A DNA stretch of 55,306 bases from Anabaena minutissima FACHB-250 (GCF_014697125.1 NZ_JACJRG010000040.1:1-55306); one strand, 5' to 3'; positions 46,569 to 55,174 are shown, counted from the stretch's first letter. Program-made: numbers and translations. Notes: generated from the sequence alone by a model not told the origin.

Positions 46569-49271
46569 TTACTTTTTAGGACAAGGAACATCTTTTACGA
46601 GATCAAACTTCAACTGTTTATTTACACTAACGATCGCCCGCGTGGTAAATTCTCTGCGATCGCCCCTCGCATTAAAACTAATCTTTAAACCATCAATAAT
46701 CTTACTAGATGCGGCTGTCTCAGGTGTGATATCTGTCTCAGACAGTTTTTGTCTGATTTCTTGCCGATTCACAGGTGAATTTGATAACTTAATCGCCTGT
46801 AAAACTGCTTGAACAGCTTCATCTGCTAGGGCTGTACGTCGATTTAAATCACCACCCCAGTATTCATTGATCTCTTTTTTATAATTTTCTGCACCACACT
46901 GATTGTGATGCCAGTCAACTGCGAGGAATAAGCTGTTTACTGTGGTAGTTTTAGCTTTATCAATGACTTCTTGCAGATACAGAGGATTTGCCCCTAAAAT
47001 TGGTTTTTTACCGTTGTTTAATTTGATAATATCAATCGTTTTTTCCAATGCTGTACTATCGTCAGTTCCGCCATCTGGCAATATTGCCAGAGCATCTGCA
47101 TCTCTAACTTCTGATGGCAGTTTAGTAATATCAAATTTGGGATCTGACAAATCAAACTTAGCAATTATACTTCCATTAAAGGCTGTAAGAACTTGCTTAA
47201 ATTGCTCAAATAAATCCTTACTGAACTCCTCTTGAGAGTTGTAAAAAACCACCACTTTTGGCTGAGTTTTTTTAAGATTCTCCACTAAATACTGCACTAA
47301 ACTATAGGCTTCTACTCGACTTGATGAAACGGTACGGTAAAATACTTTGTTAGGATCATAACAGTCTGGATTTGATTGTAAATGAACTACGGTACTCGTG
47401 GGAGAAATCACCACAAGCTCCTTTGGAGAATAAACCTTCAAGGCTGCACAGGTATTGGGAGAGGTGTAATGTCCCACCACAGCTAGAACTTTGGTATTGT
47501 TGGAGAGGATTTCGGCAACTCTCCGAGCTTGGGCAGGTTTATTGCTATCGTTAGCAATAATGACTTGTAGGTTCAACCCATCTTTAACTGCTACATCTTG
47601 GGCTTGAGCAACTCCAAAGACGATATCTAATCCAAAGTTGAAATTTAATGGTGCAGCAACAGCAATGGTGTAAATTGGCAAATTGGGGTTTTGGGTACGC
47701 CGCAGATTTACAAGAGCATTGTTACGATAAATCAGAATTTCTGGATCTTTTAGTGCTGCTAAACTGAAACCCGGAGCAGATTTATTACGCAGATTATCAA
47801 AAATCGCTATTGCGTCGCCATATTTACCTTCAGCAAATGCTGTAATACCTTGATGCTTTAATGAGAGATATGGCTCATTCAGTTGAACTATGCTATCAGC
47901 AATTGGCCGTTTACCATAACTGATAAATTTCTCTATATCATCAGTGCAGGTTGAGGGAAAAATTTGACAGCGATTGATGGTAATGGGGATAGATACAGCG
48001 ATGATTCCAGCCAAAGCAGCCAACCCCAGCATGAGCCGAGAACGAGACAGGAAAAATGATGATTTACGGTTTTGGGGAGTTTTATCAGGCCAAACAAACT
48101 CCGGTTGATTGGGATTCAGACAAACGGCGGGTAGCCAGGAAGCAGCCGGAAAAGTGCCTTGTACAGATTCTAAGCGATCGCGAGCTTCACGCACTGCCAA
48201 GCACAGGGGTTTACCCTGAGAGAATTCCCGCAAAAAGTAGAGCAAGAATTGATAAGCAATCCGATCCGGTACAGGTTCGCGCATGACGATGACAGCCGGC
48301 ACGTTTAATTTAGCCAAAAAATCGGCAATTTTTAACCCATCACAAGAATTGAAGATTGCTAACTTTAAACCTCTCTTGACGGCTTTTGTTAAGCTTTTAT
48401 TTAACGCATCTAAGGGTAAAAATTCGCCATCACTAATTTGAATCTGTCCACTTTTACCCTCACTAGAACTATGTCCGGCAAAAAATAAGATATCCCAATT
48501 TTGATCAAATAACAGATGAGAAATCTTTTCTTGACTCGGCTCTGATTGCTTAACAATTTGCGCTCCACGTTGCTCTAGAAGTGTTAAGGCGGCGGCATCT
48601 TGTTCTAGTTGCAAACCATCCTGAGAACTGCCAAAAATCGCTAAAACTCTGATTGGTGCGTTGAAAGTCGGGACTTGCTCACGAAATCCGGTGAATAAAG
48701 CAAACTCGGCATTGGGAAGCTTAGTAAATAAATCCCAGATGTGCCAGGGTAGTCTGCGGAGAATTTCATTTTGGTTATCATCTTGTGTAGGACATCTAAT
48801 AATAATGGGGACAGATTGATCAGTGCTGACTCTGGTATTAGCCCGAATGCGATCGCGCAAACTCCTAAACGCGCTATCTTCAAACCATCTTCTACAATAG
48901 TTCTCTAACTCTTCTGCTCTTTGTCTCCAGGTTTCCAGATTAGCTACATTCGTTACCTGTGCTGGAACTGCTTGTAGTTGACGACTATTTTCTAATGATG
49001 TGTTTTTCCATTCCTGATATAACTGCGGCATTTCTGATGCTGCCGGAATATGAGGTAAATCATCATCATCTTGAATAGTGCGACCATCTTCTAAAATCTG
49101 AAGCTTCACAGAGAAGCCGTCTGCAAAGCTACCGCCACTAATCTCCAGTACAACAGCGACGTTTTCAGGTATTTTAGGTCTAGCAGAGGATGGTAGCATA
49201 AACGACCAAGGGGAAACATCTGGAAGTAAGGAATTTATTCTAGATAAGCATGATTGAGCAAAACTCCGCAA
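46569..49271 (-). CDS. CHAT protease - membrane helix - periplasmic ligand-binding receptor
   Basis: A 900-residue fusion. Residues about 35-400 are a cytoplasmic module ending in a CHAT (caspase HetF-associated with TPRs) domain with both catalytic residues: DILFFAGHSSSEGKSGQI (His267) and LKLAIFNSCDGLKIADFL (Cys310). One membrane helix follows (about 413-431). Next is a short TPR-like repeat (LKHQGITAFAEGKYGDAIAI, about 471-490), then a type 1 periplasmic ligand-binding domain of the branched-chain amino-acid (LivJ) class (about 533-885; IVFGVAQAQDVAVKDG, VLAVVGHYTSPNTCAALKVY, VVFYNSQEEFSKDLFEQF). Inference: an outside ligand controls the inside protease. The first codon at 49271 is TTG; the in-frame ATG at 49199 is an alternative, so the N-terminus is uncertain. 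It is the last gene of the sigma/DUF1822/CHAT operon, with an 18-base gap. Confidence 0.9.
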   Translation of the reverse strand: MRSFAQSCLSRINSLLPDVSPWSFMLPSSARPKIPENVAVVLEISGGSFADGFSVKLQILEDGRTIQDDDDLPHIPAASEMPQLYQEWKNTSLENSRQLQAVPAQVTNVANLETWRQRAEELENYCRRWFEDSAFRSLRDRIRANTRVSTDQSVPIIIRCPTQDDNQNEILRRLPWHIWDLFTKLPNAEFALFTGFREQVPTFNAPIRVLAIFGSSQDGLQLEQDAAALTLLEQRGAQIVKQSEPSQEKISHLLFDQNWDILFFAGHSSSEGKSGQIQISDGEFLPLDALNKSLTKAVKRGLKLAIFNSCDGLKIADFLAKLNVPAVIVMREPVPDRIAYQFLLYFLREFSQGKPLCLAVREARDRLESVQGTFPAASWLPAVCLNPNQPEFVWPDKTPQNRKSSFFLSRSRLMLGLAALAGIIAVSIPITINRCQIFPSTCTDDIEKFISYGKRPIADSIVQLNEPYLSLKHQGITAFAEGKYGDAIAIFDNLRNKSAPGFSLAALKDPEILIYRNNALVNLRRTQNPNLPIYTIAVAAPLNFNFGLDIVFGVAQAQDVAVKDGLNLQVIIANDSNKPAQARRVAEILSNNTKVLAVVGHYTSPNTCAALKVYSPKELVVISPTSTVVHLQSNPDCYDPNKVFYRTVSSSRVEAYSLVQYLVENLKKTQPKVVVFYNSQEEFSKDLFEQFKQVLTAFNGSIIAKFDLSDPKFDITKLPSEVRDADALAILPDGGTDDSTALEKTIDIIKLNNGKKPILGANPLYLQEVIDKAKTTTVNSLFLAVDWHHNQCGAENYKKEINEYWGGDLNRRTALADEAVQAVLQAIKLSNSPVNRQEIRQKLSETDITPETAASSKIIDGLKISFNARGDRREFTTRAIVSVNKQLKFDLVKDVPCPKK

Positions 49272-49289
49272 TGATCAGCTAATGATCAG

Positions 49290-50387
49290 TTAAACCACAA
49301 AATTTTCAGTAAAGCTGGCATCATCAAGAACAACACGGACACTAAAGCGATCGCCTCTGTCCGCCGTAAACTTGAATTGGATATAATCATCTTGCTGGCG
49401 GGATTCCACTTCAAAAAACAGATTCCCGGTTTCATCCATCCCGATGAGCCTCAAACCTGGGGGTAAGGGAGACATTTTTTCTAGGGGATACACCCGCAGC
49501 AGAATTAACATCCTGCCATCTGACTTAGGCAAAATGCCCACCATCAGCACTACAGAATGCCCAATCAGATAAATTCCTAAATCTTTAGCACTAATGACTG
49601 GGCAAACTGGATGTTGTGGATTTAGTTCCCACAGTAATTCCGCAGATTGCCAGCGAATTTCATCATCTTGAGTAGTTTGGATGAGATTTACCAAAGCTTC
49701 CTGGGGATTTAAGTACAAGGGAACAGATTGCACCAAATTAGAAGTTTGTCGGCGATAGAGTTGTTCAACCTGTTGGCGAAGGGGGTCATCACCTCGTTGC
49801 GGCTGTGGCTGAGAAAATCGGACGAATGACTCTTTCATCATATTCAGCAAGTCTTGTGGGGGTTGCCAATCCGATTCAAAGGTACGCTTGAGCCAATGGC
49901 TGAGTTGTACTGTTGGTTCTGGTTGCGGTTCTGAAGTCAAGCACTCCAGCAAGACATCAAGAGATTGAAAATAGCTGCGTGGTAGTTCCGATACTGAGAC
50001 AGATTCTACAAATCCTACAATTTGCCCCTCTTGGTAAGGTTGATCAAGTTCAATCATCACGTAGCCAAGACGCTCTGTCCAAACTTCTGGGGGGATGTGA
50101 CATTTGCGATCGCTCCCACCCAAAGCCCGACATTCTAAAAAGCCTTGTAAACTGGGAATATACAAGTCTGCAATGTTTTCTAACTGCTGTTCTAGAGGAT
50201 TCCAGCTATGGCTAGCTGATAAATCGGTATCAATACCCAACAATTGCAAACAACGTTGAGTCACCAACACAGCTAAAGTATTACGATAAACTTGTTGCGA
50301 TCGCGCTTGAGTCGGCTGTTGTTGAGCAAAGTGGTATGCTTGTTGGCGATCACTTGCGGTAATCAAAATTTTGATTGGTTCAATCAT
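49290..50387 (-). CDS. DUF1822 family protein
   Basis: A 365-residue soluble cyanobacterial protein. The N-terminal half has the DUF1822 pattern AYHFAQQQPTQARSQQVYRN, VTQRCLQLLGIDTDL, SHSWNPLEQQLENIADLYI, IPPEVWTERLGYVMIELDQ and EGQIVGFVESV. The C-terminal half (about 265-365) is beta-rich and may be a separate domain (LRLIGMDETGNLFFEVESR). DUF1822 genes are often found beside sigma-factor and CHAT genes in cyanobacteria, as here, but the function is unknown. I start at the ATG at 50387 (MIEPIKILI) rather than the TTG at 50399. Gaps of 37 and 18 bases support an operon. Confidence 0.9.
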   Translation of the reverse strand: MIEPIKILITASDRQQAYHFAQQQPTQARSQQVYRNTLAVLVTQRCLQLLGIDTDLSASHSWNPLEQQLENIADLYIPSLQGFLECRALGGSDRKCHIPPEVWTERLGYVMIELDQPYQEGQIVGFVESVSVSELPRSYFQSLDVLLECLTSEPQPEPTVQLSHWLKRTFESDWQPPQDLLNMMKESFVRFSQPQPQRGDDPLRQQVEQLYRRQTSNLVQSVPLYLNPQEALVNLIQTTQDDEIRWQSAELLWELNPQHPVCPVISAKDLGIYLIGHSVVLMVGILPKSDGRMLILLRVYPLEKMSPLPPGLRLIGMDETGNLFFEVESRQQDDYIQFKFTADRGDRFSVRVVLDDASFTENFVV

Positions 50388-50424
50388 GATTCGTGTCAAA
50401 AAAACGTTTGAACTTGTTGGAATA

Positions 50425-51150
50425 TTATTTAGATAACAACTGTTTGAAAATAGGAAAACATCGCAGCTTACAAAATCGCCTCAACGCCGATGGTTCAACT
50501 TTGTACTTTTGAGCCAGAACATCCCAAGAAATATCTCCTGAATCGCGCAAAACCTGCAAAATATGAATCAACAAAAACTGACAGTTGACATCAGGATGAT
50601 TTTGCATTCGACAATTTCTAAACTGCTGCGGATAGTTCTGCACTAAATCTAGCCATTCTTGGATGGTTTCATGCCAACGATCAGGCTCTGGCGCAGGCGG
50701 ATAAATCCACTCACTATTTTCTTCATTAGCAGGCAGATGTAACCGTCTTTTATTATCCTTCTCTTGGTCGCGAATAACATCTAGAATCCTGAATTTTAGC
50801 TTCTGGTTAAACCAAGTAATAAAGCTACCTTTTTCTGGATTATATGCTTGACAAATATCCTTGTTAAACCATTCCCAAGTGCGTGATAAAGCTTCCTCAT
50901 AGATATCAGGTGATATCTTGCCACCCCCGCACCAAATCAATCTGGAAGACTTCATCATGATCATAATGAATTCCTTGGTTTGACTTGCTAAATTGGGGTC
51001 ATCAGTTTGACACACTTGCTCAAATAGCCATTGACGCGCCGGAATATCATTAATGATTTCCCGCAGCTTTTGTGGTTGCTGTAAAAGCTTACTCTTTTCA
51101 ATAGGATTATTTAAAGCAGCTTGCAGCCAGACAATTTTCATATTAGACAT
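50425..51150 (-). CDS. ECF-like sigma-70 family protein
   Basis: A 241-residue sigma-like factor. Region 2 is recognisable at about 85-135 (YEEALSRTWEWFNKDICQAY, KGSFITWFNQKLKFRILDVI), including the aromatic -10 recognition segment. A charged linker (RDQEKDNKRRLHLP) and a C-terminal helix-turn-helix (about 207-235, ISWDVLAQKYKVEPSALRRF) stand for region 4. Such proteins direct RNA polymerase to special promoters. It is the first gene of the operon with DUF1822 and the CHAT receptor and has no obvious anti-sigma factor, so one of these partners may take that role. The ATG at 51150 is preceded by a leader with a hairpin (51208-51241). Confidence 0.82.
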   Translation of the reverse strand: MSNMKIVWLQAALNNPIEKSKLLQQPQKLREIINDIPARQWLFEQVCQTDDPNLASQTKEFIMIMMKSSRLIWCGGGKISPDIYEEALSRTWEWFNKDICQAYNPEKGSFITWFNQKLKFRILDVIRDQEKDNKRRLHLPANEENSEWIYPPAPEPDRWHETIQEWLDLVQNYPQQFRNCRMQNHPDVNCQFLLIHILQVLRDSGDISWDVLAQKYKVEPSALRRFCKLRCFPIFKQLLSK

Positions 51151-51207
51151 AGAGATGATCCAGACCCAATTAGTTTAGGTTTGAATACCATCACAGCACC
51201 AACCCTC

Positions 51208-51241
51208 CTCTGACTCGCCTGAAGGGTTATCGGAGTCGGAG
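51208..51241 (-). promoter_or_regulatory. Leader hairpin of the sigma/DUF1822/CHAT operon
   Basis: CTCTGACTC (51208-51216) pairs with GAGTCGGAG (51233-51241), nine pairs including one wobble, 58 bases upstream of the sigma gene start. It could be an attenuator, or the remains of a terminator facing the neighbouring IS element. Confidence 0.4.
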
Positions 51242-51363
51242 ACTAGGGGATTTCTAATTCTTTACAAAACTTTATCTTCCACATTCCGCACTTCAAAAAG
51301 TAATACATAATATCGGGACTTAGACAAAAATCAAGCCCAAATGTAACCCAAACTAGCTTTGTA

Positions 51364-52554
51364 AGCTAATCGGCACTTAAGTTGCATCATAATAAGATGA
51401 AGCAGTTTAAAAGCAACTATGCCACCACCAGCCAAAAACTTTTTAACGCCAGAACAAGTCAGCAACCTACAGCAAGCTTTAAAAGAGAGCGAGCAATCAC
51501 ACGTCAGGGAAAGAATTCTAATTATTTTGCTACAGAATGATGGGAAACCGCAACACGATAGAGCCTAAATTTTTAGGCTGTTCGCATAGAACAGTAGCAT
51601 ATTGGTGTATGCACGGTGATCCAGATAATATGGAAACTCTACAAAATAAAAGAGAATACGAACATTACCGAAAAGCTACAACTGAATATATTGAAATATT
51701 ATTAAAAACTGTTGACCAAGAACCATCAGAGTTAGGTTACGAATTTGGTAAATGGACAGCAGAAAGATTAGCTACATATTTAACCGAAAAGACAGGCATT
51801 GATTTAAGCAGTTCTCAGGTGAGGAGGATATTAAAGAGAAAAAAGTATAGTTATATCTGGGCTAAATATGATCTAGAAGATAAACAAAACCCAATCGAAA
51901 GAGGCAAGTTTAAGGAGAAGCTTACTCAATATTTAACAATCGCACGAGAACAACCAGAGCATTTACAGGTATGGTTTTGGGACGAGAGCGGGTTTAGTTT
52001 ACGTGTAATTAGACGTAAGAATTGGGGCAAAAGAGGAAAACGTAAAAATGTGCCAGGACAACGGCGGCATGGTCGCGTCAATGTCATGGGAGCAATCCGA
52101 GAGTTAGACAGAAAACGAGTATGCTTTTTTGTTAAAAAAGGTAATGCAGATATTTTTTATGAGCAATTACACCAATTGAATGAATTAATTAAACAAGAGT
52201 GGGTAAGTAAAGGAAACCTGGGTAAAGATTTCTCCAAGTATGGGCCGAAGATAATTTTAATTTTAGACAATGCTAGTTTTCATAAACGCAAAGATATTCT
52301 AGCTAAAATATCTGAAGAGTTTCCGAATTTTGTTTTGGAGTTTTTGCCTGCTTACAGCCCTGATTACAACATTATTGAATTAGTTTGGCATTCATGTAAA
52401 GAATATATTGCTCATCGCTTATTTAAATCAGTAGACGAATTGAAAACACTGCTAGATAAGCTGTTAAATCAAGGCGAGTTAGTAATTAAGTGGCATTGGA
52501 AAATCAAAAATAAAGGTAATTTCAGCTATGTTGCAGCTTAAATGCTGATTAGCT
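51364..52554. mobile_element. IS630-type insertion sequence, 1191 bp
   Basis: The left end AGCTAATCGGCACTTAAGTT (51364 on) and the complement of the right end AGCTAATCAGCATTTAAGCT (52554 back) match at 24 of 28 positions. The element is flanked on both sides by TA (51362-51363 and 52555-52556), the expected IS630/Tc1 target duplication. It contains one transposase gene broken into two frames. Confidence 0.88.
51419..52541 (+). pseudogene. IS630-family transposase, frameshifted
   Basis: The reading begins at the ATG at 51419 (PPPAKNFLTPEQVSNLQQAL, a typical N-terminus with helix-turn-helix) and stops at 51568. The rest continues in the +1 frame from about 51552 (IEPKFLGCSHRTVAYW) to the stop at 52541. 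The catalytic DDE part is whole: WFWDESGFSLRV (first Asp), ILILDNASFHK (second Asp) and LPAYSPDYNIIELVW (Glu). Dropping one base near QHDR restores a single 373-residue protein. This is either a disabling mutation or programmed +1 frameshifting; no slippery heptamer is obvious. If the frameshift is lethal, the element needs a helper copy. Confidence 0.88.
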
Positions 52555-52556
52555 TA

Positions 52557-52676
52557 GCCAAAATTATCGTTGAAAATCAATCGTCTTTTACTGATGATAC
52601 AGAAGCATTAGCAGCACTAATAGACCAAGTTGAACAAATGACCCCCACCCAAGTACAGCAATTGCTAGCGGAATAA
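52557..52676 (+). pseudogene. C-terminal gene remnant beside the IS element
   Basis: Directly after the TA duplication a frame reads AKIIVENQSSFTDDTEALAA then LIDQVEQMTPTQVQQLLAE before TAA. The acidic, helical end with a QMTPTQVQQLL motif resembles the C-termini of cyanobacterial proteins, including some carrier-linked synthetases. The other side of the IS does not supply a convincing N-terminal part, so the host gene was probably already truncated. Confidence 0.45.
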
Positions 52677-52802
52677 CCCACATTCCGCACCTTAAAAAAG
52701 GATAAATTAGGCGGCAACACAGAGGATAGGAATCCTCCACCATTACCAATTCTGAAGAAAAAACCACTTGGGAGGGAGGAAAAAACAGATAAATAAAAGT
52801 TT

Positions 52803-53210
52803 TCAGTGGTCGGTACTTAGCGTAACCACACTTCCGGCAATCACTTTCCAGTTGTTTTCAAATAGCTTCCAAACCCTAAGATAGCGAAATTTGCCATTAA
52901 TTTCTTGCCCTAAATAGTTTCCTAGTATCTCTACCGTGACGGCAACAACAACATTATCTCCGACGACACTTAGCATTTGGTCACTCGATTCAACTGTATG
53001 CAGGTTGATGTTTCCCGAATGGTAATTTTTCAGATCCATCGCTTTGGTTGCCGTTTCGCCACTAGGCCCGTTAAACAGAAGCTCATCGTGAAGCAGTTTA
53101 TTCAAAAGTTCCACGTTATTGGTTTTCATCGCTGAGAGAAGATTTTTCTCGTTAGCGATGACCTGGGCTTTGTGGGTGGCATCCATGCTGTTTGTTGTTT
53201 GATTTGACAT
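52803..53210 (-). CDS. NTF2-like / DUF4440-type protein
   Basis: A 135-residue single-domain protein of the NTF2/SnoaL fold: VIANEKNLLSAMKTNNVELL for the helical start, then LHDELLFNGPSGE, VVVAVTVEILGNYLGQEING and the late strand pair KFRYLRVWKLFENNWKVIAG. Such folds bind small molecules or act as isomerases; the role here is unknown. The ATG at 53210 has a strong GGGAGGAG ribosome site. That site lies within a remnant of an ISAs1-type transposase on the same strand, suggesting that the gene now borrows its start context from the IS. Confidence 0.82.
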   Translation of the reverse strand: MSNQTTNSMDATHKAQVIANEKNLLSAMKTNNVELLNKLLHDELLFNGPSGETATKAMDLKNYHSGNINLHTVESSDQMLSVVGDNVVVAVTVEILGNYLGQEINGKFRYLRVWKLFENNWKVIAGSVVTLSTDH

Positions 53211-53337
53211 AATCTCCTCCCCCTTCTTTAATTAACTTAACAATTTCTCGTTGGCAACCTATTGCATCAATAGTAACAATGCACCCTTTCAAGTCTAAAA
53301 CTTTTAGTAGTTCAGGCATTGCTGTAGTTTCATTAAA
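53205..53337 (-). pseudogene. ISAs1-family transposase remnant
   Basis: The minus strand reads NETTAMPELLKVLDLKGCIV then TIDAIGCQREIVKLIKEGGGDYV. This is the characteristic ISAs1 segment around the first catalytic Asp (normally ...IPELL..LDL.GCIVTIDAMGCQ...GGDYV). Only about 44 codons remain. At one end it abuts the ABC ATPase-permease remnant, whose last codons run into it; at the other end it overlaps the first codons of the NTF2-like gene. Confidence 0.85.
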
Positions 53338-54121
53338 ATAGCGAAAAGAATAATTACGGATTTCAAAACCAATGACCAGGTAAACGGAATCAGAAGCATA
53401 TTAAAACTTGTGGAAATCACCTGCATGAGCAAAACCCCTACAACAGTGCCGAGGACATTCGCACGGCCGCCGGAGAAGGGTGTACCACCAACAACAACAG
53501 CCGCGATCGCATCATGAGGATGATGCAGGGATAAAAGACTACCTTCGAGTTTTACAGTTCCATCCTCAAGTGGTTCAGCCCCAAATAGAGCGCGTGCCGT
53601 TTCACTACGACCAGAGCCGAGCAAACCCGCCAGCCCAACGATTTCGCCACGCCGTATTTTCAGCGAAACACCATTGAGCGTTTGCTTATATTTGAGAGCT
53701 TCCGCCTGAAGCAGCACTGGCTGACTTGGCGTGTTTTGCAACTGTCCTGCAAACGCCGTAACTCCTTTGCTCACTTCATCGGGGCGGCGGCCTAGCAGAT
53801 GACAAACAAGTTCGAGACGATTGAGCGTGGTAAGCGATCGCGTCACGATGTTGCGCCCATTACGCAGTACCGTCACGCGATCGCACACAGCGTAAAGTTC
53901 TTCAAAACGATGGCTGATATAGACGATGGCTGTTTCTTGAGATTTGAGCCGACGCATGACATCAAAAAGAACATAAACCTCGGTTTCCGTCAGTGAACTT
54001 GTGGGTTCATCGAGAATCAGCACCCGCGCCCCAAAGGATATAGCACGAGCGATCGCCACCATCTGCCGATGGGCAATGTTGAGCGAACTAACCAGCGATC
54101 GCGGGTCAATATGTAACCCTT
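53304..54121 (-). pseudogene. Sugar ABC ATPase (RbsA/MglA type) fused to permease fragment
   Basis: The frame begins at a stop near 54122 with GLHIDPRSLVSSLNIAHRQM, i.e. in the middle of the first ATPase domain of a two-domain sugar ATPase. It continues through Walker B VLILDEPTSSLTETEV and a second Walker A GLAGLLGSGRSE to LSLHHPHDAIAA. From there it turns into an RbsC-type permease end (VVVGGTPFSGGRANVLGT, WSLVLKSVIILFAILM). The joint falls on DAIAA, which both proteins share at this point. The last eight codons (KLQQCLNY) come from the neighbouring ISAs1 remnant. Both the 5' part of the ATPase and most of the permease are missing, so it is non-functional. Confidence 0.87.
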
Positions 54122-54300
54122 ACGGCATTGGTGGTCAAGATACTCGATATCTGATCAGAAAGCCTGGGGATTTTTCATCTATCTCATCAATAATATGAAG
54201 GAAAAACCTCAAATGTTCTTTGCTATTACTCGGCTATGCCTCGTATTAATTGAGAACGATTTCGGTTTTTTACAGATGATATCCCGCCAGTGATTCGGAG
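54122..54300. other. Unassigned stretch between remnants
   Basis: About 180 bases between the sugar-ABC remnant and the IS110 remnant. Short frames exist in both directions but I recognise none. It probably consists of eroded mobile-element DNA. Confidence 0.4.
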
Positions 54301-54519
54301 TACCAAATTCAGTGGGGGACTTACGGCGTAATAGTTAAAGCCACATTGGAAGAAATAGCTGCTTCTTTAACAGGAGACTATCTTCCAGAATTAGTTTTTA
54401 TCCTTGAACAAGAATTACAACTTTACGAGTTTTATCAAACTCAAATCCAAAAGTGTGACACCCAAATTGAGCAATGTCTAACTTCATTTACTGATAAAAA
54501 TATTGGCGAGATTGATTAA
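54301..54519 (+). pseudogene. IS110-family transposase remnant
   Basis: In frame from about 54301 the plus strand reads QWGTYGVIVKATLEEIAASL, then TGDYLPELVFILEQELQLYE, FYQTQIQKCDTQIEQCL and a stop at 54517. The segment LTGDY..E..F.L.Q.L.LY.FYQ.QI..CD is the central linker of IS110-family transposases. Both catalytic halves are absent. Its last codons overlap the end of the minus-strand HTH pseudogene. Confidence 0.7.
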
Positions 54520-55144
54520 TGAGTTGGCGTAGGCGAAAGGGTCAATACTGGGTATCTCCCCCGATTCTTTGATTTTGGCTTTTAGTTCATCTGGTAGTAG
54601 TTCAGGATTTTCAATGAAGTGACGGGCTAAAATATTTTCTGCAATTAATGTACCCGCCGCTTTACCCTGTACAGATTGTACGATAGCGGCAACATCGTTA
54701 ACTTGTTCTGAAGACTGCGGTCGCTTTTGTTGAGGCGCGTAATTTGGGGCGGCAATCTGCTGAGTCTGAGTAGCCACTGTCAGAGTAGTTGTAGGTGTCG
54801 GCTACTCGTCCTCAGTTTCAACTCGCCCCGATGGCGGTGGTACTGGGTAGCCTTCCATCTTTCCGGTAGCTTTAATGTGGTCGTGCAGCCCATCCATGTG
54901 TGTTATCTGCTCGACATCCAGATAATCTTCTTGCCTATCTTCCAGGTGATTATCTTCAGATATTTCATCCGATTGTATAAAGGATCTCTGCCTATGCCAT
55001 ATTTTTTTGTAATTCTAATATAGAAATTTTAGAAAAATTATCAGTATTTTGTCTGTCGTCTGTCGGATTGTCTGCCGACTGTAGGCTATTGTCTGGTGTG
55101 CTGTCTGCCAGATTTACGCTGTTGTTCTCCATACTATCTGCCAT
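54484..55144 (-). pseudogene. Decayed HTH-type gene with two frameshifts and a nonsense codon
   Basis: From the ATG at 55144 (MADSMENNSVNLADSTPDNS) the frame reaches SKISILELQKNMA and stops. One added A in the A-run at about 54999-55005 restores LQKKYGIGRDPLYNRMKYLK, a helix-turn-helix. A second shift near 54940 leads into YLDVEQITHMDGLHDHIKAT and GKMEGYPVPPPSGRVETEDE. A TAG at 54802-54804 then interrupts the same frame, which goes on as PTPTTTLTVATQTQQIAAPN through the 97-codon open frame to its stop at 54484. The pieces together make one protein of about 219 residues that resembles plasmid/phage-type HTH proteins common in filamentous cyanobacteria. Confidence 0.65.
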
Positions 55145-55174
55145 TAGTATCAAACTATCTGGTTACTTTTAAAA

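Noticed and set aside
54484..54777. The 97-codon frame as an independent gene
   Set aside because: Its start would be a GTG without ribosome site, and the frame continues upstream past a single TAG into coding-like sequence, so it is better read as the end of a decayed gene.
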